Part shown: positions 55,836 to 64,000 of the stretch, one piece after another | Layout of the letters: each line of letters begins with the position of its first letter | How positions within the stretch are numbered: position 1 is the stretch's first letter | The notes under the pieces: model-generated | Told to the model about the DNA's origin: nothing | Seen by the model: the letters and a program-made list of their open reading frames with translations, nothing else | Database searches by the model: none | Made by a program: the position numbers and the translations under genes | Source: Paenibacillus anaericanus | GTDB taxonomy: Bacteria; Bacillota; Bacilli; Paenibacillales; Paenibacillaceae | Length of the DNA stretch: 64,000 nucleotides | NCBI RefSeq assembly: GCF_003994475.1 | Contig: NZ_RZNY01000007.1 | Coordinates: forward strand, 149,991 to 213,990 | Direction: 5' to 3'

Positions 55836-56468
55836 TTAGTGAATTAATATTTTTATAATTTTATCTTTGAACTCTTCATCCAAAGCAATATATTTTTGGC
55901 ACTCATTTAAGTATTTAAATATAGCCTTTAATTTTTCCGAGAAGTTATATACTACAAGAAAACAGTTTGGCGCTTCTCTATCTTTAACAAAATATATTTC
56001 CTCATTTTCTCCCGTTAAATAGTATATATTATACGTTTCTTTAACGTCGCTCCTTTCTAAGTTAATAGCGTATTTTTTCTTATTAAATATCGAAAAATAT
56101 TCATCCCCAATAACTCCTAATAGAATTTCGTTTAATTTATCAAAGTCATTACTCTCCAGTTCTAACAACTTATTTTGTATCTCCTCATCTTTAGAAACTC
56201 CTCCAAGACGAATTCTGGCATACAATGCTAAAGCCACAGTTCCTACACCAATTTCTGAAAACGTGGCAACCGTACGCGGCTTTCCACGTTGGACTACTAT
56301 CACTTCATAAGAAGATTTGCTTTTCTCTGATAACATCACAAATATTTCTGGGTCTATCATGTCCGTTCTGTTAGAAATTCTAGTGTAAACTTCTATATTA
56401 TTATCTTTGTTAACTGTTACAACGAAGAAATCACCCAAAAACGACGTTAAAAATTTATTTTGATCCAT
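55836..56468 (-). CDS. Candidate immunity protein for the TNT toxin
   Basis: A 210-residue soluble protein of no family I recognise. Lys/Glu-rich with hydrophobic strands and a C-terminal helix. It begins 12 bases after the TNT toxin stop, an arrangement diagnostic of toxin/immunity pairs. AT content is higher than in the housekeeping genes, as expected for a module acquired by transfer. It would bind the NADase domain to protect the producer. Confidence 0.7.
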   Translation of the reverse strand: MDQNKFLTSFLGDFFVVTVNKDNNIEVYTRISNRTDMIDPEIFVMLSEKSKSSYEVIVVQRGKPRTVATFSEIGVGTVALALYARIRLGGVSKDEEIQNKLLELESNDFDKLNEILLGVIGDEYFSIFNKKKYAINLERSDVKETYNIYYLTGENEEIYFVKDREAPNCFLVVYNFSEKLKAIFKYLNECQKYIALDEEFKDKIIKILIH

Positions 56469-56480
56469 ATAATTTCACCC

Positions 56481-58370
56481 TCACTTTTTAACGGGAACTT
56501 TTATTAGGTAACCAAGATCAACCAGTTCCTCTAAAGAATATTTATCTCCATCAGGCTTATACTTAATGTACTGTAACCCTCCACCTGGTCTATCAAACCA
56601 TGGTGCAATAATACCACCTTCGACTTCAAAATCCTGTACTATTTTATACACATAATAGTCTGCATAGTCGCTATGTGGAGCAAGCGCCCTTTGTTCATAT
56701 GGGATACCTTCTGGTGAAAAGAAGTTCCCTACTGGAGAACCATATCTATCAATTAACATGCCCTTTTTTAGAGTCATATCCTCTGATATTCCCAGCAGAA
56801 AACCATTAATGTTAGGATCACCATTTTCTCCCGGCCAATTTATATTACCAGTTTTTTGATCATAATATTTGGGTTCAGTATAAACTGACTGATACTTATT
56901 ATATAGTTTACCATCTGGAGGATAACTCCAGTCACTTATCCTTACTCTATCTTCTACACTTAATCCATTCTCTGCATAATCCCAAAATTGATTATAACGT
57001 TTGGTATCTGCCGGACTCATAAGATCTGCAAAAGTGTCTGAATTTACCGTCCCCCCAACACTGCTTTGCATTTTTTGAACCTGTCCAACTTTTCCAAATT
57101 TATTGTTACCATTATTAATTTCAGGTGTTCCGATCGATGTTAGTTCAGCTATCCTATCAGCACTTGCTGCACCACGCATAGCAGCCTGAAAATCGGCCGA
57201 AAGCTCAGTTAATTCCATTTGCATCTCCATTTGCATTGTAATTAATTGAGCTTCTAGCACTTGTTGGCCCTGAGTTTTTATACCGGGCTTTTCACCAGTG
57301 ACAAATTCTATAAGTGGATCTACCAAATACTTGTCTATAAAATCTTTTTTTGCCGGTTGACTTTCCCAGTTGCTATTCCCCATCCCCTCAACCACTGCCG
57401 TCCAGTCCACCTTAGCAATTGCAATTTCGATTGCTATTGCATCGTAGTTCTCCATCGCCCATGCCCTATATTCCCTATCTCCCATGCTAAGTCGAATCAT
57501 CGTGAGAAGTTGATCATCTGTTGGCATGATCGAATAATCCTGCTTTAATGGGTTGTACTGGCAGGCAGATAATGGCGTTCCGGTATATTCTGATGTTAAT
57601 TTTACATTCGCATCATAGAAGGTTTTGCTGACTCCGAGCTCAGACAACAAGGCCCTTGCTTTCTCCGCCTCCGCATGTGCGACTTCCATATACGAGGTTT
57701 GTCCAAACTGCCTATATATCTCATAGGCGGCTTGACTTCGTCCCACTTCGATTAGCGTATCACTGATCTTGTCTAATTTCTGCCCGGCTTCCATCTGCGC
57801 TTGTATCGAACCATGCTGCATCATCTCCAGCAAGGCAGCAATCTCAGCATCCCCTTTATACTTTAGCATGCGATCGATTAATGTCGTTCTTTCCAGTTGC
57901 AACGTAAGACCGCGGAAGGTACCGAACAAAAAGGGCGGGATCGGCGTTGTTGTATACCATTTGGGTGAATCTTTTAATAGCTGATTAGAAAAGCTGCCCC
58001 ATTGACTCCACCTATCCCGTTGTATCATGGGAAGCCCGTTCTCTTGTGGTGGGCTTCCCCAAGACTCTACCCTCGCGCTCCCTTTCATCAGCGCTATCGC
58101 ATCCGCCACATTTTGTAGCTCTGCTCCTTGGATTTTGGTGATGGCGAGTCTGATGAAATTGCTCAATTGCTCCGAGTCATCCGCCAGGTGATTGATCTGA
58201 GATTGCGCAAGCTGAGCTTGACCTGACACGCGGGAATACAATTCCCCATCCATTTGGGCAAGGAAACCACTCATCTTTGTACGCAAATGATTCGTATCGT
58301 CAGATATTTCTTGCAAATCCTTCTGTAATTTCCCCATCCGGCCCTCTTGAAACATCGATTTCTGAGCCAC
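56481..58370 (-). CDS. Polymorphic toxin with C-terminal TNT NAD glycohydrolase domain
   Basis: A 629-residue toxin. The first ~290 residues are a helical delivery region (MAQKSMFQEGRMGKLQKDLQE, coiled-coil-like, WXG/LXG-style), consistent with a type VII secretion route, though no secretion gene is present. The last ~95 residues match the tuberculosis necrotizing toxin fold: LIDRYGSPVGNFFSPEG, IPYEQRALAP, and WFDRPGGGLQYIKY, with the Arg and Gln positions used in NAD+ hydrolysis. GTG 58370 follows GGGAG by 7 bases. The N-terminal half is nearly identical to that of the metallopeptidase toxin at the right edge. Confidence 0.85.
   Translation of the reverse strand: MAQKSMFQEGRMGKLQKDLQEISDDTNHLRTKMSGFLAQMDGELYSRVSGQAQLAQSQINHLADDSEQLSNFIRLAITKIQGAELQNVADAIALMKGSARVESWGSPPQENGLPMIQRDRWSQWGSFSNQLLKDSPKWYTTTPIPPFLFGTFRGLTLQLERTTLIDRMLKYKGDAEIAALLEMMQHGSIQAQMEAGQKLDKISDTLIEVGRSQAAYEIYRQFGQTSYMEVAHAEAEKARALLSELGVSKTFYDANVKLTSEYTGTPLSACQYNPLKQDYSIMPTDDQLLTMIRLSMGDREYRAWAMENYDAIAIEIAIAKVDWTAVVEGMGNSNWESQPAKKDFIDKYLVDPLIEFVTGEKPGIKTQGQQVLEAQLITMQMEMQMELTELSADFQAAMRGAASADRIAELTSIGTPEINNGNNKFGKVGQVQKMQSSVGGTVNSDTFADLMSPADTKRYNQFWDYAENGLSVEDRVRISDWSYPPDGKLYNKYQSVYTEPKYYDQKTGNINWPGENGDPNINGFLLGISEDMTLKKGMLIDRYGSPVGNFFSPEGIPYEQRALAPHSDYADYYVYKIVQDFEVEGGIIAPWFDRPGGGLQYIKYKPDGDKYSLEELVDLGYLIKVPVKK
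57444..58276. repeat. Direct repeat A1: shared N-terminal toxin region
   Basis: About 830 bp nearly identical to 63168-64000 at a constant offset of about 5,724 bases. It encodes the shared delivery region. The right copy continues beyond the window. Confidence 0.9.
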
Positions 58371-59040
58371 CTGTTTACTCCCTTCTTGCTAAGATGAATC
58401 ACTCTCGCCTGTGGCCAAAGAGCTCCGAATCTTTATTCGAAGCTCTTTGTCTTAGGTGGGATGGATTACATCTTTCGCGTTTATTGCAGTTCGGACGTCT
58501 GCCTTCGCCAATCCTTAAACGCGTCATTACTTTTATGTATTCTTTATCATCGATTTGATAAACTCTGCACGAATTACGGCTTGATTTGGTTAAAACGTAT
58601 GATCTACATAACCGTGTACATTTTCTTTATTAAATGTTTCAAGTACCATAATATTACATATTATCTTGTTAATATATCACTTTTCCACATTTCCTGTTGT
58701 CGAAATTTGTATTATATAAAAATTTATTCCTACTATCTAAGAAACTATCTACTATACATTTCGCACTATATTAAAGGACAAAGCAGCTAGCTTAAAACGT
58801 TGCCTTAACTTTATATGTTAACTGGCACGTTACCAAATTTCTTTCCTGCACCGTAATCATCGTTGTAAGAGTCAGTTCGGTTGCAGATAAAGTACTATTT
58901 ATAACACCTTTAATATAGTTGTCGTTCTATACATCTTGAAAGGTGCGATTTTTTTCTTTCTCAGTATCACTATCGTTATATGGTATTTTACAGGTGCGAG
59001 TAATTTTGAAAAAACCGCAGATAACAAAGGTAACAAAAAA
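58371..59040. other. AT-rich stretch upstream of the TNT toxin
   Basis: About 670 bases with no supported gene on either strand. It contains a 14-bp imperfect hairpin (58417-58448, AAAGAGCT-CGAAT) in the toxin leader, and otherwise only AT-rich sequence. No small WXG-type chaperone gene, common before LXG toxins, is found. Confidence 0.5.
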
Positions 59041-59078
59041 CAGGTCAATCATGGTGGTATCTGACCATAATTGACCTG
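59041..59078 (-). terminator. Terminator after the orphan toxin module
   Basis: Perfect 9-bp outer stem CAGGTCAAT/ATTGACCTG plus ATGGT inner pairs, followed by TTTTTTG on the minus strand. It lies about 180 bases after the 130-residue immunity gene. Confidence 0.85.
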
Positions 59079-59260
59079 CTAGATGTATCGGAATAGCGTC
59101 ATTTAGGGTATAAAATTAAAGCATTTGATGTGCGTACAACCGTAATGACGAAATCTTTATACGGGTATTACATGGGTTATATGTGTTATTGGCTTAATGA
59201 TGGGTTCATTCGGCACTGGGTAGCCCCATTGAGTCTCTATAAAGAGTTTACACAAAAATC

Positions 59261-59653
59261 TTATACAATGGCGTTAAAAGGGGCATGACCTGTTTCAGCA
59301 TTCCTTAATAATGTTGGTTTTCTAAAACGTGAACTAGTTTCCAATTTAAATATGGCGGTATCTCCTTCCATCTCCATAAAAGATACATTAATCCATATGG
59401 GAGCTTTCGGAAAAAGCCCACCTAAAACCCCAACAACATCTTCTAACAATAGTTTTTTACCACCAATATTCTCTTTAGATAACACAAGACGTTTCATCAT
59501 TTCATCGCCACCATCTAACATTTTCCCATGTTCCTCGACAGGCTCTATAACAAATTTAACTATATCGCTCGAAATGTTCCTAGCCTTCTTTATCTTATCA
59601 ACTGCTTTATATAAATTTGTTGAAAAAATTTCTTCATTCATTTGAGTTGTCAT
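59261..59653 (-). CDS. Candidate immunity protein of the orphan toxin module
   Basis: A 130-residue soluble protein with a Lys/Glu-rich helical start and a C-terminal beta region. It begins 14 bases after the orphan toxin module and has a very strong AAGGGAGGAG site of its own. It is therefore expected to be translated even if the toxin module is silent. No recognised family; assignment as immunity protein is from position. Confidence 0.62.
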   Translation of the reverse strand: MTTQMNEEIFSTNLYKAVDKIKKARNISSDIVKFVIEPVEEHGKMLDGGDEMMKRLVLSKENIGGKKLLLEDVVGVLGGLFPKAPIWINVSFMEMEGDTAIFKLETSSRFRKPTLLRNAETGHAPFNAIV

Positions 59654-59667
59654 AATATCTCCTCCCT

Positions 59668-60665
59668 TTATTTCAATTTAGTTGACTGTACTTTCTTTAA
59701 TTTCCCTAAATCAACATAACCGTTGCTCGTTAGTTCTAATTGATATATTTCTAACCAAGCGTTTTCTGTCTTTATTCCAGCATTATTAAATATTTGCTCA
59801 TAGTTTTTAGCTTGCTCAGCTGTTGGAGTATAGTGTCCTGATTCATTTGTTATCCTTCTAATATTTCCATTTGCATCGACTTTTAGTTTTCCAGCAGCTT
59901 GAACATCAGCTCCATTAGTTAAATAAGAATGTCCTCGTCCAACCTTTAAGTTATCATTTACATCTATGACGAAGTCAACCTCTTTAATTCCATCTCGAAT
60001 CTTAACTTGACCATTCTCCAAAACATATTCAAAACTCTTTCCTTGCTGAATCTCATTTGGATATCTGTTTTCAATTATTTGGACAGGTCTAACATCTCCC
60101 GTCCCCTCAATATCCCCTTCTACCTTAGCAACACTCGGTCCATCATGTATAGTAGGCGGTTTCGAAGGGCCAAATTCCATCTTCCCCGTATTGGGTACTA
60201 TCATCTTGAAGCCTTCAGGAGTCTTAACCATTTGTAAGGGTAATCTACTCGCAAAAGATTCTGGTAACCGCGACACTGAAGCTGGATATTTAAACTTCTT
60301 CACCTTTTCAGCTACCGAAGTCACTGCTTCGACTGCTTCAGCCACTTTTGCCACTTCCGCTACTTCAGCAGTTACTTTAACCGCTTTTGTTACTTTCATT
60401 ACACCTAACATTTGTTTTAAACCTTTGGGGCCGTCTATAGCTGATACAACTTCAAATACTCCTCGCGAGAAAAATTTGAATCGGGACTTGGTGCCACCAT
60501 TGGTTACATCTCGAATATAGGATTTTGCAATCTGTGCCGATGTATTGATTATTACTTGTCGTTGAAATTCCTTTACTTGGGGTGAATTTCCAGCCATAAG
60601 TCCTACAGAGATAACTGTATCAATAGGATGCTTTACAGCCTCAACAACTCCATCAACCAAACTTA
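59668..60665 (-). pseudogene. Orphan C-terminal toxin module without its own start
   Basis: A 330-residue open frame from TTG 60660 with no ribosome site. It begins in the middle of the polymorphic toxin architecture (VDGVVEAVKHPID), identical in position to residues 1-~150 of the second half of the 61927-64000 toxin. The linker (KFKYPASVSRLPESFASRLPL, GKMEFGPSKPPTIHDGPSVA) leads into a different C-terminal domain. That domain carries GHSYLTNGADVQAAGKL and NESGHYTPTAEQ, a signature seen in several polymorphic toxin C-termini. The delivery region is missing, so it is probably a silent cassette. Confidence 0.8.
60098..60665. repeat. Direct repeat B1: toxin linker region
   Basis: About 568 bp nearly identical to 62318-62885 at an exact offset of 2,220 bases. 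It encodes the region before the variable toxin domain. The homology stops where the toxin C-termini diverge. Confidence 0.92.
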
Positions 60666-60727
60666 GATGTTAGTTTTACATTCGCATCATAGAAGGTTTT
60701 GCTGACTCCGAGCTCTGACAACAAGGC
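60666..60727 (-). pseudogene. 62-bp fragment of the toxin delivery region
   Basis: Encodes LLSELGVSKTFYDANVKLTS, matching residues in the shared N-terminal region (57589-57652 and 63318-63380). It joins the orphan module in the wrong frame at TCT|AAGTTTGG, marking a deletion junction that removed the remainder of the delivery region. Confidence 0.8.
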
Positions 60728-60876
60728 ATCTTGGATTGCTGTGCCTTACGTTCCCAGTATCTACGTTCATACTCTTTTTGCTTCTTCTTGTTTTCAGGTT
60801 TTTGCCGCCATTTCCGTCTGTACTCTCTTTCGTACTGACGGCGTGCTTCCAATGCTTCAGGACTTAGTTGTTCCAT
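60676..60876 (-). pseudogene. Basic REYRRKWRQ protein, 3' end replaced by toxin fragment
   Basis: From ATG 60876 (GGAGG 10 bases before it): an Arg/Lys-rich N-terminus of the type seen in mobile-element small proteins (REYRRKWRQKPENKKKQKEY, RRYWERKAQQS). From about 60728 the frame runs into the toxin fragment and reads out-of-frame residues (CCQSSESAKPSMMRM) to the stop. The original C-terminus is therefore lost. It may still be translated as a hybrid. Confidence 0.6.
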
Positions 60877-60880
60877 TCGT

Positions 60881-61003
60881 CTATTCCTCCATCACCAATT
60901 CAATAATGTCCTCGTCATCTACAATTTCAATGATTCCAATCTCGTTTGCCGACTCAATAATCTCTTCTAGTGATTCAAATCTTTTTATCAACTTCTTACT
61001 CAA
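60881..61003 (-). CDS. 40-residue acidic protein of mobile-element type
   Basis: From TTG 61003, overlapping the stop of the preceding coiled-coil gene: MSKKLIKRFESLEEIIESAN then a very acidic end (EIVDDEDIIELVMEE). Its TAG is followed by the next gene after 4 bases. Overlaps on both sides indicate a former operon. Too short for family assignment. Confidence 0.5.
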   Translation of the reverse strand: MSKKLIKRFESLEEIIESANEIGIIEIVDDEDIIELVMEE

Positions 61004-61459
61004 TTCTGTTCCCCACCAGTTCTGTCAGCTTTGTTCGTTGTGACTCCAATAGCTGTTCAATTTCCTGTATTTGATCCTTTTCTCGTTGTACCACTAGTAC
61101 AGCTTCTCTTCCTGTTTCTTCCAGTTCTATCTGTTGACGGGCTAACACTTTTTCGTTGTACTGTACAGTCTCACGTAATCCAGATGCTTCTCTTTCCAAG
61201 CTATCTATGCGGCGTAGAATTTCCAGCCTTGGGTGTCCGTCCTTCTGATCTGGCCTGTTCCAGTAGCTTGCTTATTTCTGTGGCTATTTGAGGGTCGGTA
61301 CTGCCAGATCGTCTTAACTCCTCTGCCTGTTGCCGTAACTCTCGTGCCTTCTGACAGTACCCCCTTACTTCCTCTACTATTTCCACGTAATCTGCTTGTG
61401 CCTGGTGCCTGTGCAATTAAGCCTACCTTTTCCTCTACTATCTGTACTTGTTTTGCCAT
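60996..61459 (-). pseudogene. Coiled-coil protein gene with two frameshifts
   Basis: From ATG 61459 (AAGGAG 9 bases before), MAKQVQIVEEKVGLIAQ continues after a shift as QADYVEIVEEVRGYCQKARELRQQAEELRRSG and after a second shift near 61215 as LEILRRIDSLEREASGLRETVQ to a stop at 60996. Joined, it would be an approximately 150-residue coiled-coil protein. Two frameshifts (or sequence errors) break it. Probably part of a mobile element together with the next two small genes. Confidence 0.7.
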
Positions 61460-61633
61460 GTCATTCAGCTCCTTCGTTTATTTTCTGCACGCAAAAAAGC
61501 TCATTCCTACTCATAAAACAAGTTGGAAAGAGCTTTGAAAGTTTATCAAGTGTTTAAATTATTTAGTGTTTGGTTTGTTGGTTGTATTGTACGATCTTGT
61601 TGTTGGAATTGTAAACCCGTCTCAAAGAATATG

Positions 61634-61924
61634 TTACGGAGTAATCTTTGTGAAATTTGGTATGTGTGCTATTTGTTCATCTGGTCCTTTAAATGGGATT
61701 ACATTTGCTGTTTCAGGAATTTGAATCCTTGAAATGTTAATTCCTTCCAAACAATTATTGCACCATATTAAAAAATACCCCTGCCTCTTTTCACTATCTC
61801 CAATATATTCAAAACTAATATTTGAACTGGAGCAACTTGGACAGTTAATCTTGGGGACATCAGGAACGGTCTCTTGAACTACTGCTGATAACTTCAACCA
61901 TTGTTTAAATTTAGGATTAACCAT
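61634..61924 (-). CDS. Candidate immunity protein with zinc ribbon
   Basis: A 96-residue protein whose ATG follows the metallopeptidase toxin stop by 2 bases, with AGAAAGGA before it. Two Cys pairs (CPSC and CNNC, 30 residues apart) form a likely zinc ribbon, unusual for an immunity protein. It may bind or occlude the metal site of the toxin. No known family recognised. Confidence 0.6.
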   Translation of the reverse strand: MVNPKFKQWLKLSAVVQETVPDVPKINCPSCSSSNISFEYIGDSEKRQGYFLIWCNNCLEGINISRIQIPETANVIPFKGPDEQIAHIPNFTKITP

Positions 61925-61926
61925 GT

Positions 61927-64000
61927 TCAGTTTCCTTTCTTCTTAAAATAATCCCAAAAAGTATCTTCAATGCCGTATGCTCCATCTTCGAATAAGCGTA
62001 ACATCGAATCATCTGCAGCATGCCCATAGATCCTAACTTGAAAAATATGCGTCCTCTCGTGTGCTAAAGTTTTAATTAATTGTTCTTCATTAATAAACGC
62101 ATTAGGATATAACTGAATTTCCTTACCGTTTGGATTAGCCCAGCCTGCGAAAGGAACATCTAGCATTTCAGGATCCCTAATTATTTTTATCTTCACACCA
62201 TCTAATCCCACACCTGCCTGTTCAGCTAAGCGCTTAACTTCTCTTAATTGCATAGGAACTTCCAAATGACTAAACTCACCAACGTTGGCTGTTCGACGGT
62301 ATAGTTCTAGACCTTGTCCCGTCCCCTCAATCTTCCCTTCTACCTTAGCAACACTCGGTCCATCATGTATAGTAGGCGGTTTCGAAGGGCCAAATTCCAT
62401 CTTCCCCGTATTGGGTACTATCATCTTGAAACCCTCTGGAGTCTTAACCATCTGTAAGGGTAATTTACTCGCAAATGATTCTGGTAACCGCGACACTGAA
62501 GCTGGATATTTAAACTTCTTCACCTTTTCAGCTACCGAAGTCACTGTTTCGACTGCTTCGGCCACTTTAGCCACTTCCGCCACTTCAGCAGTTACTTTAA
62601 CCGCTTTTGTTACTTTCATTACACCTAACATTTGTTTTAAACCTTTGGGGCCGCCTATAGCTGATACAACTTCAAATGTACCTCGCGAGAAAAATTTGAA
62701 TCGGGATTTAGTGCCACCATTGGTTACATCTCGAATATAGGAATTTGCAATCTGTGCCGATGTATTGATTATTACTTGTCGTTGAAATTCCTTTGCTTGG
62801 GGTGAATTTCCAGCCATAAGTCCTACAGAGATAACGGTATCAATAGGATGCTTTACAGCCTCAACAACTCCATCAACCAAACTTATAACTCCTTCAGATA
62901 TCCCAAGGCCAATCCCCTCTATTGCCTCAATAAGATCACTTTCGGTCTCGCCGTAAGTCTTATTCAACCAATCCTGATATTCCAGATCAGGATTGCGCAA
63001 GATATCCACGTTATCCGGATCTTTCATCACATGTTTGAGGAAATAGTCAAGCGTTGTTTCGTTGCGACTATTATTGGTGGTAATATCCGTTCCGTCAGGT
63101 AGCTTCTTAGGATGACTATTCTCTTTTTCTAATCTATCTTCTTCTCGAATTTCTATTACAAAATCATCGTAGTTCTCCTTCGCCCATTCCCTGTATTCCC
63201 TATCTCCCATGCTAAGTCGGATCATCGTGAGAAGTCGATCGTCTGTGGGTAGGATCGAATAATCATGCTTCAAGGGGTTGTACAGACAGGCAGATAACGA
63301 CGTTCCGGTGTATTCAGATGTTAGTTTTACATTCTCATCATAGAAGGTTTTGCTGACTCCAAGCTCAGACAACAAGGCCCTTGCTTTCTCCGCCTCCGCA
63401 TGTGCGAATTCCATATAGGAGGTTTGTCCAAACTGCCTATATATCTCATAGGCGGCTTGGTTTCGTCCCACTTCGATTAGTGTATCACTGATCTTGTCTA
63501 ATTTCTGCTCGGCTTCCATCTGCTCTTGTATCGAACCATGCTGCATCATCTCCAGCAAGGCGGCAATCTCTGCATCCCCTTTATACTTTAGCATGCGATC
63601 GATTAATGTCGTTCTTTCCAGTTGCAACGTAAGACCGCGGAAGGTACCGAACAAAAAGGGCGGGATCGCCGTTGTTGTATACCATTTGGACGAACCCTTC
63701 AATAGCTGCGTAGAAAAGCTGCCCCAGCTGTTCCACGTATCCCGCCCGATCATGGGAAGAGCTTTCTCTTGGGGTGGGTTTCCCCATGACTCTACCCTCG
63801 CGCTCCCTTTCATCAGCGCTATCGCATCCGCCACATTTTGTAGCTCTGCTCCTTGGATTTTGGTGATAGCCAGTCGGACGAAATTTTTCAATTGCTCCGA
63901 ATCATCCGCTAGCCGATTGATCTGAGATTGCGCAAGCTGAGCTTGTCCTGACACGCGGGAATACAATTCCCCATCCATTTGGGCAAGGAAACCACTCATC
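61927..64000 (-). CDS. Polymorphic toxin with C-terminal HExxH metallopeptidase domain (5' end outside window)
   Basis: At least 690 residues; the start lies beyond base 64000. The visible N-terminal part matches the TNT toxin's delivery region almost residue for residue (from MSGFLAQMDGELYS). A middle linker (about 350-540) is shared with the orphan module. The final ~110 residues contain TLAHERTHIFQ, an HExxH zinc motif, followed by a C-terminal DDSMLRLFEDGAYG region that may supply a third ligand. This fits a secreted metallopeptidase toxin; the target is unknown. Confidence 0.85.
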   Translation of the reverse strand, partial: MSGFLAQMDGELYSRVSGQAQLAQSQINRLADDSEQLKNFVRLAITKIQGAELQNVADAIALMKGSARVESWGNPPQEKALPMIGRDTWNSWGSFSTQLLKGSSKWYTTTAIPPFLFGTFRGLTLQLERTTLIDRMLKYKGDAEIAALLEMMQHGSIQEQMEAEQKLDKISDTLIEVGRNQAAYEIYRQFGQTSYMEFAHAEAEKARALLSELGVSKTFYDENVKLTSEYTGTSLSACLYNPLKHDYSILPTDDRLLTMIRLSMGDREYREWAKENYDDFVIEIREEDRLEKENSHPKKLPDGTDITTNNSRNETTLDYFLKHVMKDPDNVDILRNPDLEYQDWLNKTYGETESDLIEAIEGIGLGISEGVISLVDGVVEAVKHPIDTVISVGLMAGNSPQAKEFQRQVIINTSAQIANSYIRDVTNGGTKSRFKFFSRGTFEVVSAIGGPKGLKQMLGVMKVTKAVKVTAEVAEVAKVAEAVETVTSVAEKVKKFKYPASVSRLPESFASKLPLQMVKTPEGFKMIVPNTGKMEFGPSKPPTIHDGPSVAKVEGKIEGTGQGLELYRRTANVGEFSHLEVPMQLREVKRLAEQAGVGLDGVKIKIIRDPEMLDVPFAGWANPNGKEIQLYPNAFINEEQLIKTLAHERTHIFQVRIYGHAADDSMLRLFEDGAYGIEDTFWDYFKKKGN
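62318..62885. repeat. Direct repeat B2: toxin linker region
   Basis: Partner of 60098-60665, exact offset 2,220 bases, few substitutions. Recombination between the copies would swap the toxin C-terminus. Confidence 0.92.
63168..64000. repeat. Direct repeat A2: shared N-terminal toxin region
   Basis: Partner of 57444-58276 and likely to continue past the right edge. Confidence 0.9.

Noticed and set aside
58417..58448. Imperfect 14-bp hairpin as a terminator
   Set aside because: No T-run follows on either strand; noted only as a leader structure.
58390..58530. Minus-strand frame MTRLRIGEGRRPNCNKRE
   Set aside because: No ribosome site, odd composition, and it lies in the toxin leader.
58920..59030. 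Minus-strand frame with NDSDTEKEKNRTFQDV
   Set aside because: Short, without a start or a ribosome site; overlaps the terminator region.

Overview
The window looks like a chromosomal segment of a spore-forming Bacillales bacterium, most likely Paenibacillus or a close relative. Signs of this are moderate G+C, strong AGGAGG-type ribosome sites, many GTG/TTG starts, a YtaF sporulation membrane protein, an SLH-domain protein, many ABC importers without PTS genes, an FMN riboswitch, and AACGGAACT- and AACTGGA-type intergenic repeats. No rRNA, tRNA, insertion sequence or CRISPR array was seen.

Layout. 1-5 kb: tatA end, ytaF, a decayed short-chain dehydrogenase, then an unusual pair made of a ComQ-like class I isoprenoid enzyme and a nitrile-hydratase-leader (NHLP) peptide whose third-last residue is Trp, facing an orphan 7TM histidine kinase. 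5-13 kb: chemoreceptor, diguanylate cyclase, an L,D-transpeptidase that seems to start at ATT, a ThrE-type split exporter, LemA/TPM pair, HAD hydrolase. 13-23.8 kb: ribosomal-protection-type GTPase, SGNH hydrolase, polar amino acid ABC importer, mismatch uracil glycosylase, and a MocR-ddl-aminotransferase operon. 23.8-33.4 kb: ABC-2 exporter, sugar isomerase-like protein, phosphodiesterase, YwaF-like protein, an EamA transporter behind an FMN riboswitch, and metNIQ (metN seems to start at ATC). 33.6-41.5 kb: SLH protein, ArsR regulator with a four-domain sulfur-transfer fusion enzyme, M20 peptidase, YciI protein, GGDEF-EAL sensor. 42-49.6 kb: an alpha-glucoside uptake and phosphorolysis operon (binding protein, two permeases, GH65 phosphorylase) with a LacI regulator and three matching operator-like palindromes. 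49.7-55.7 kb: Nudix, LysR, histidine phosphatase, then nagB-ROK-GH9, which together suggest intracellular use of amino-sugar oligosaccharides.

55.8-64 kb is a polymorphic-toxin island on the minus strand. Two toxins share a nearly identical N-terminal delivery region but end in different warheads (a TNT-type NAD glycohydrolase and an HExxH metallopeptidase). Between them lies an orphan C-terminal toxin module without its own start, plus its likely immunity gene and remnants of a mobile element with frameshifts. Each warhead is followed by a different small candidate immunity gene. The first toxin gene runs off the right edge.

The best candidate for an undescribed system is the NHLP peptide/isoprenoid enzyme/kinase group at 1.3-4.5 kb. 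It resembles ComQ-ComX-ComP in logic but has an unrelated leader peptide. All functions are inferred from reading the sequence; no database search was done.
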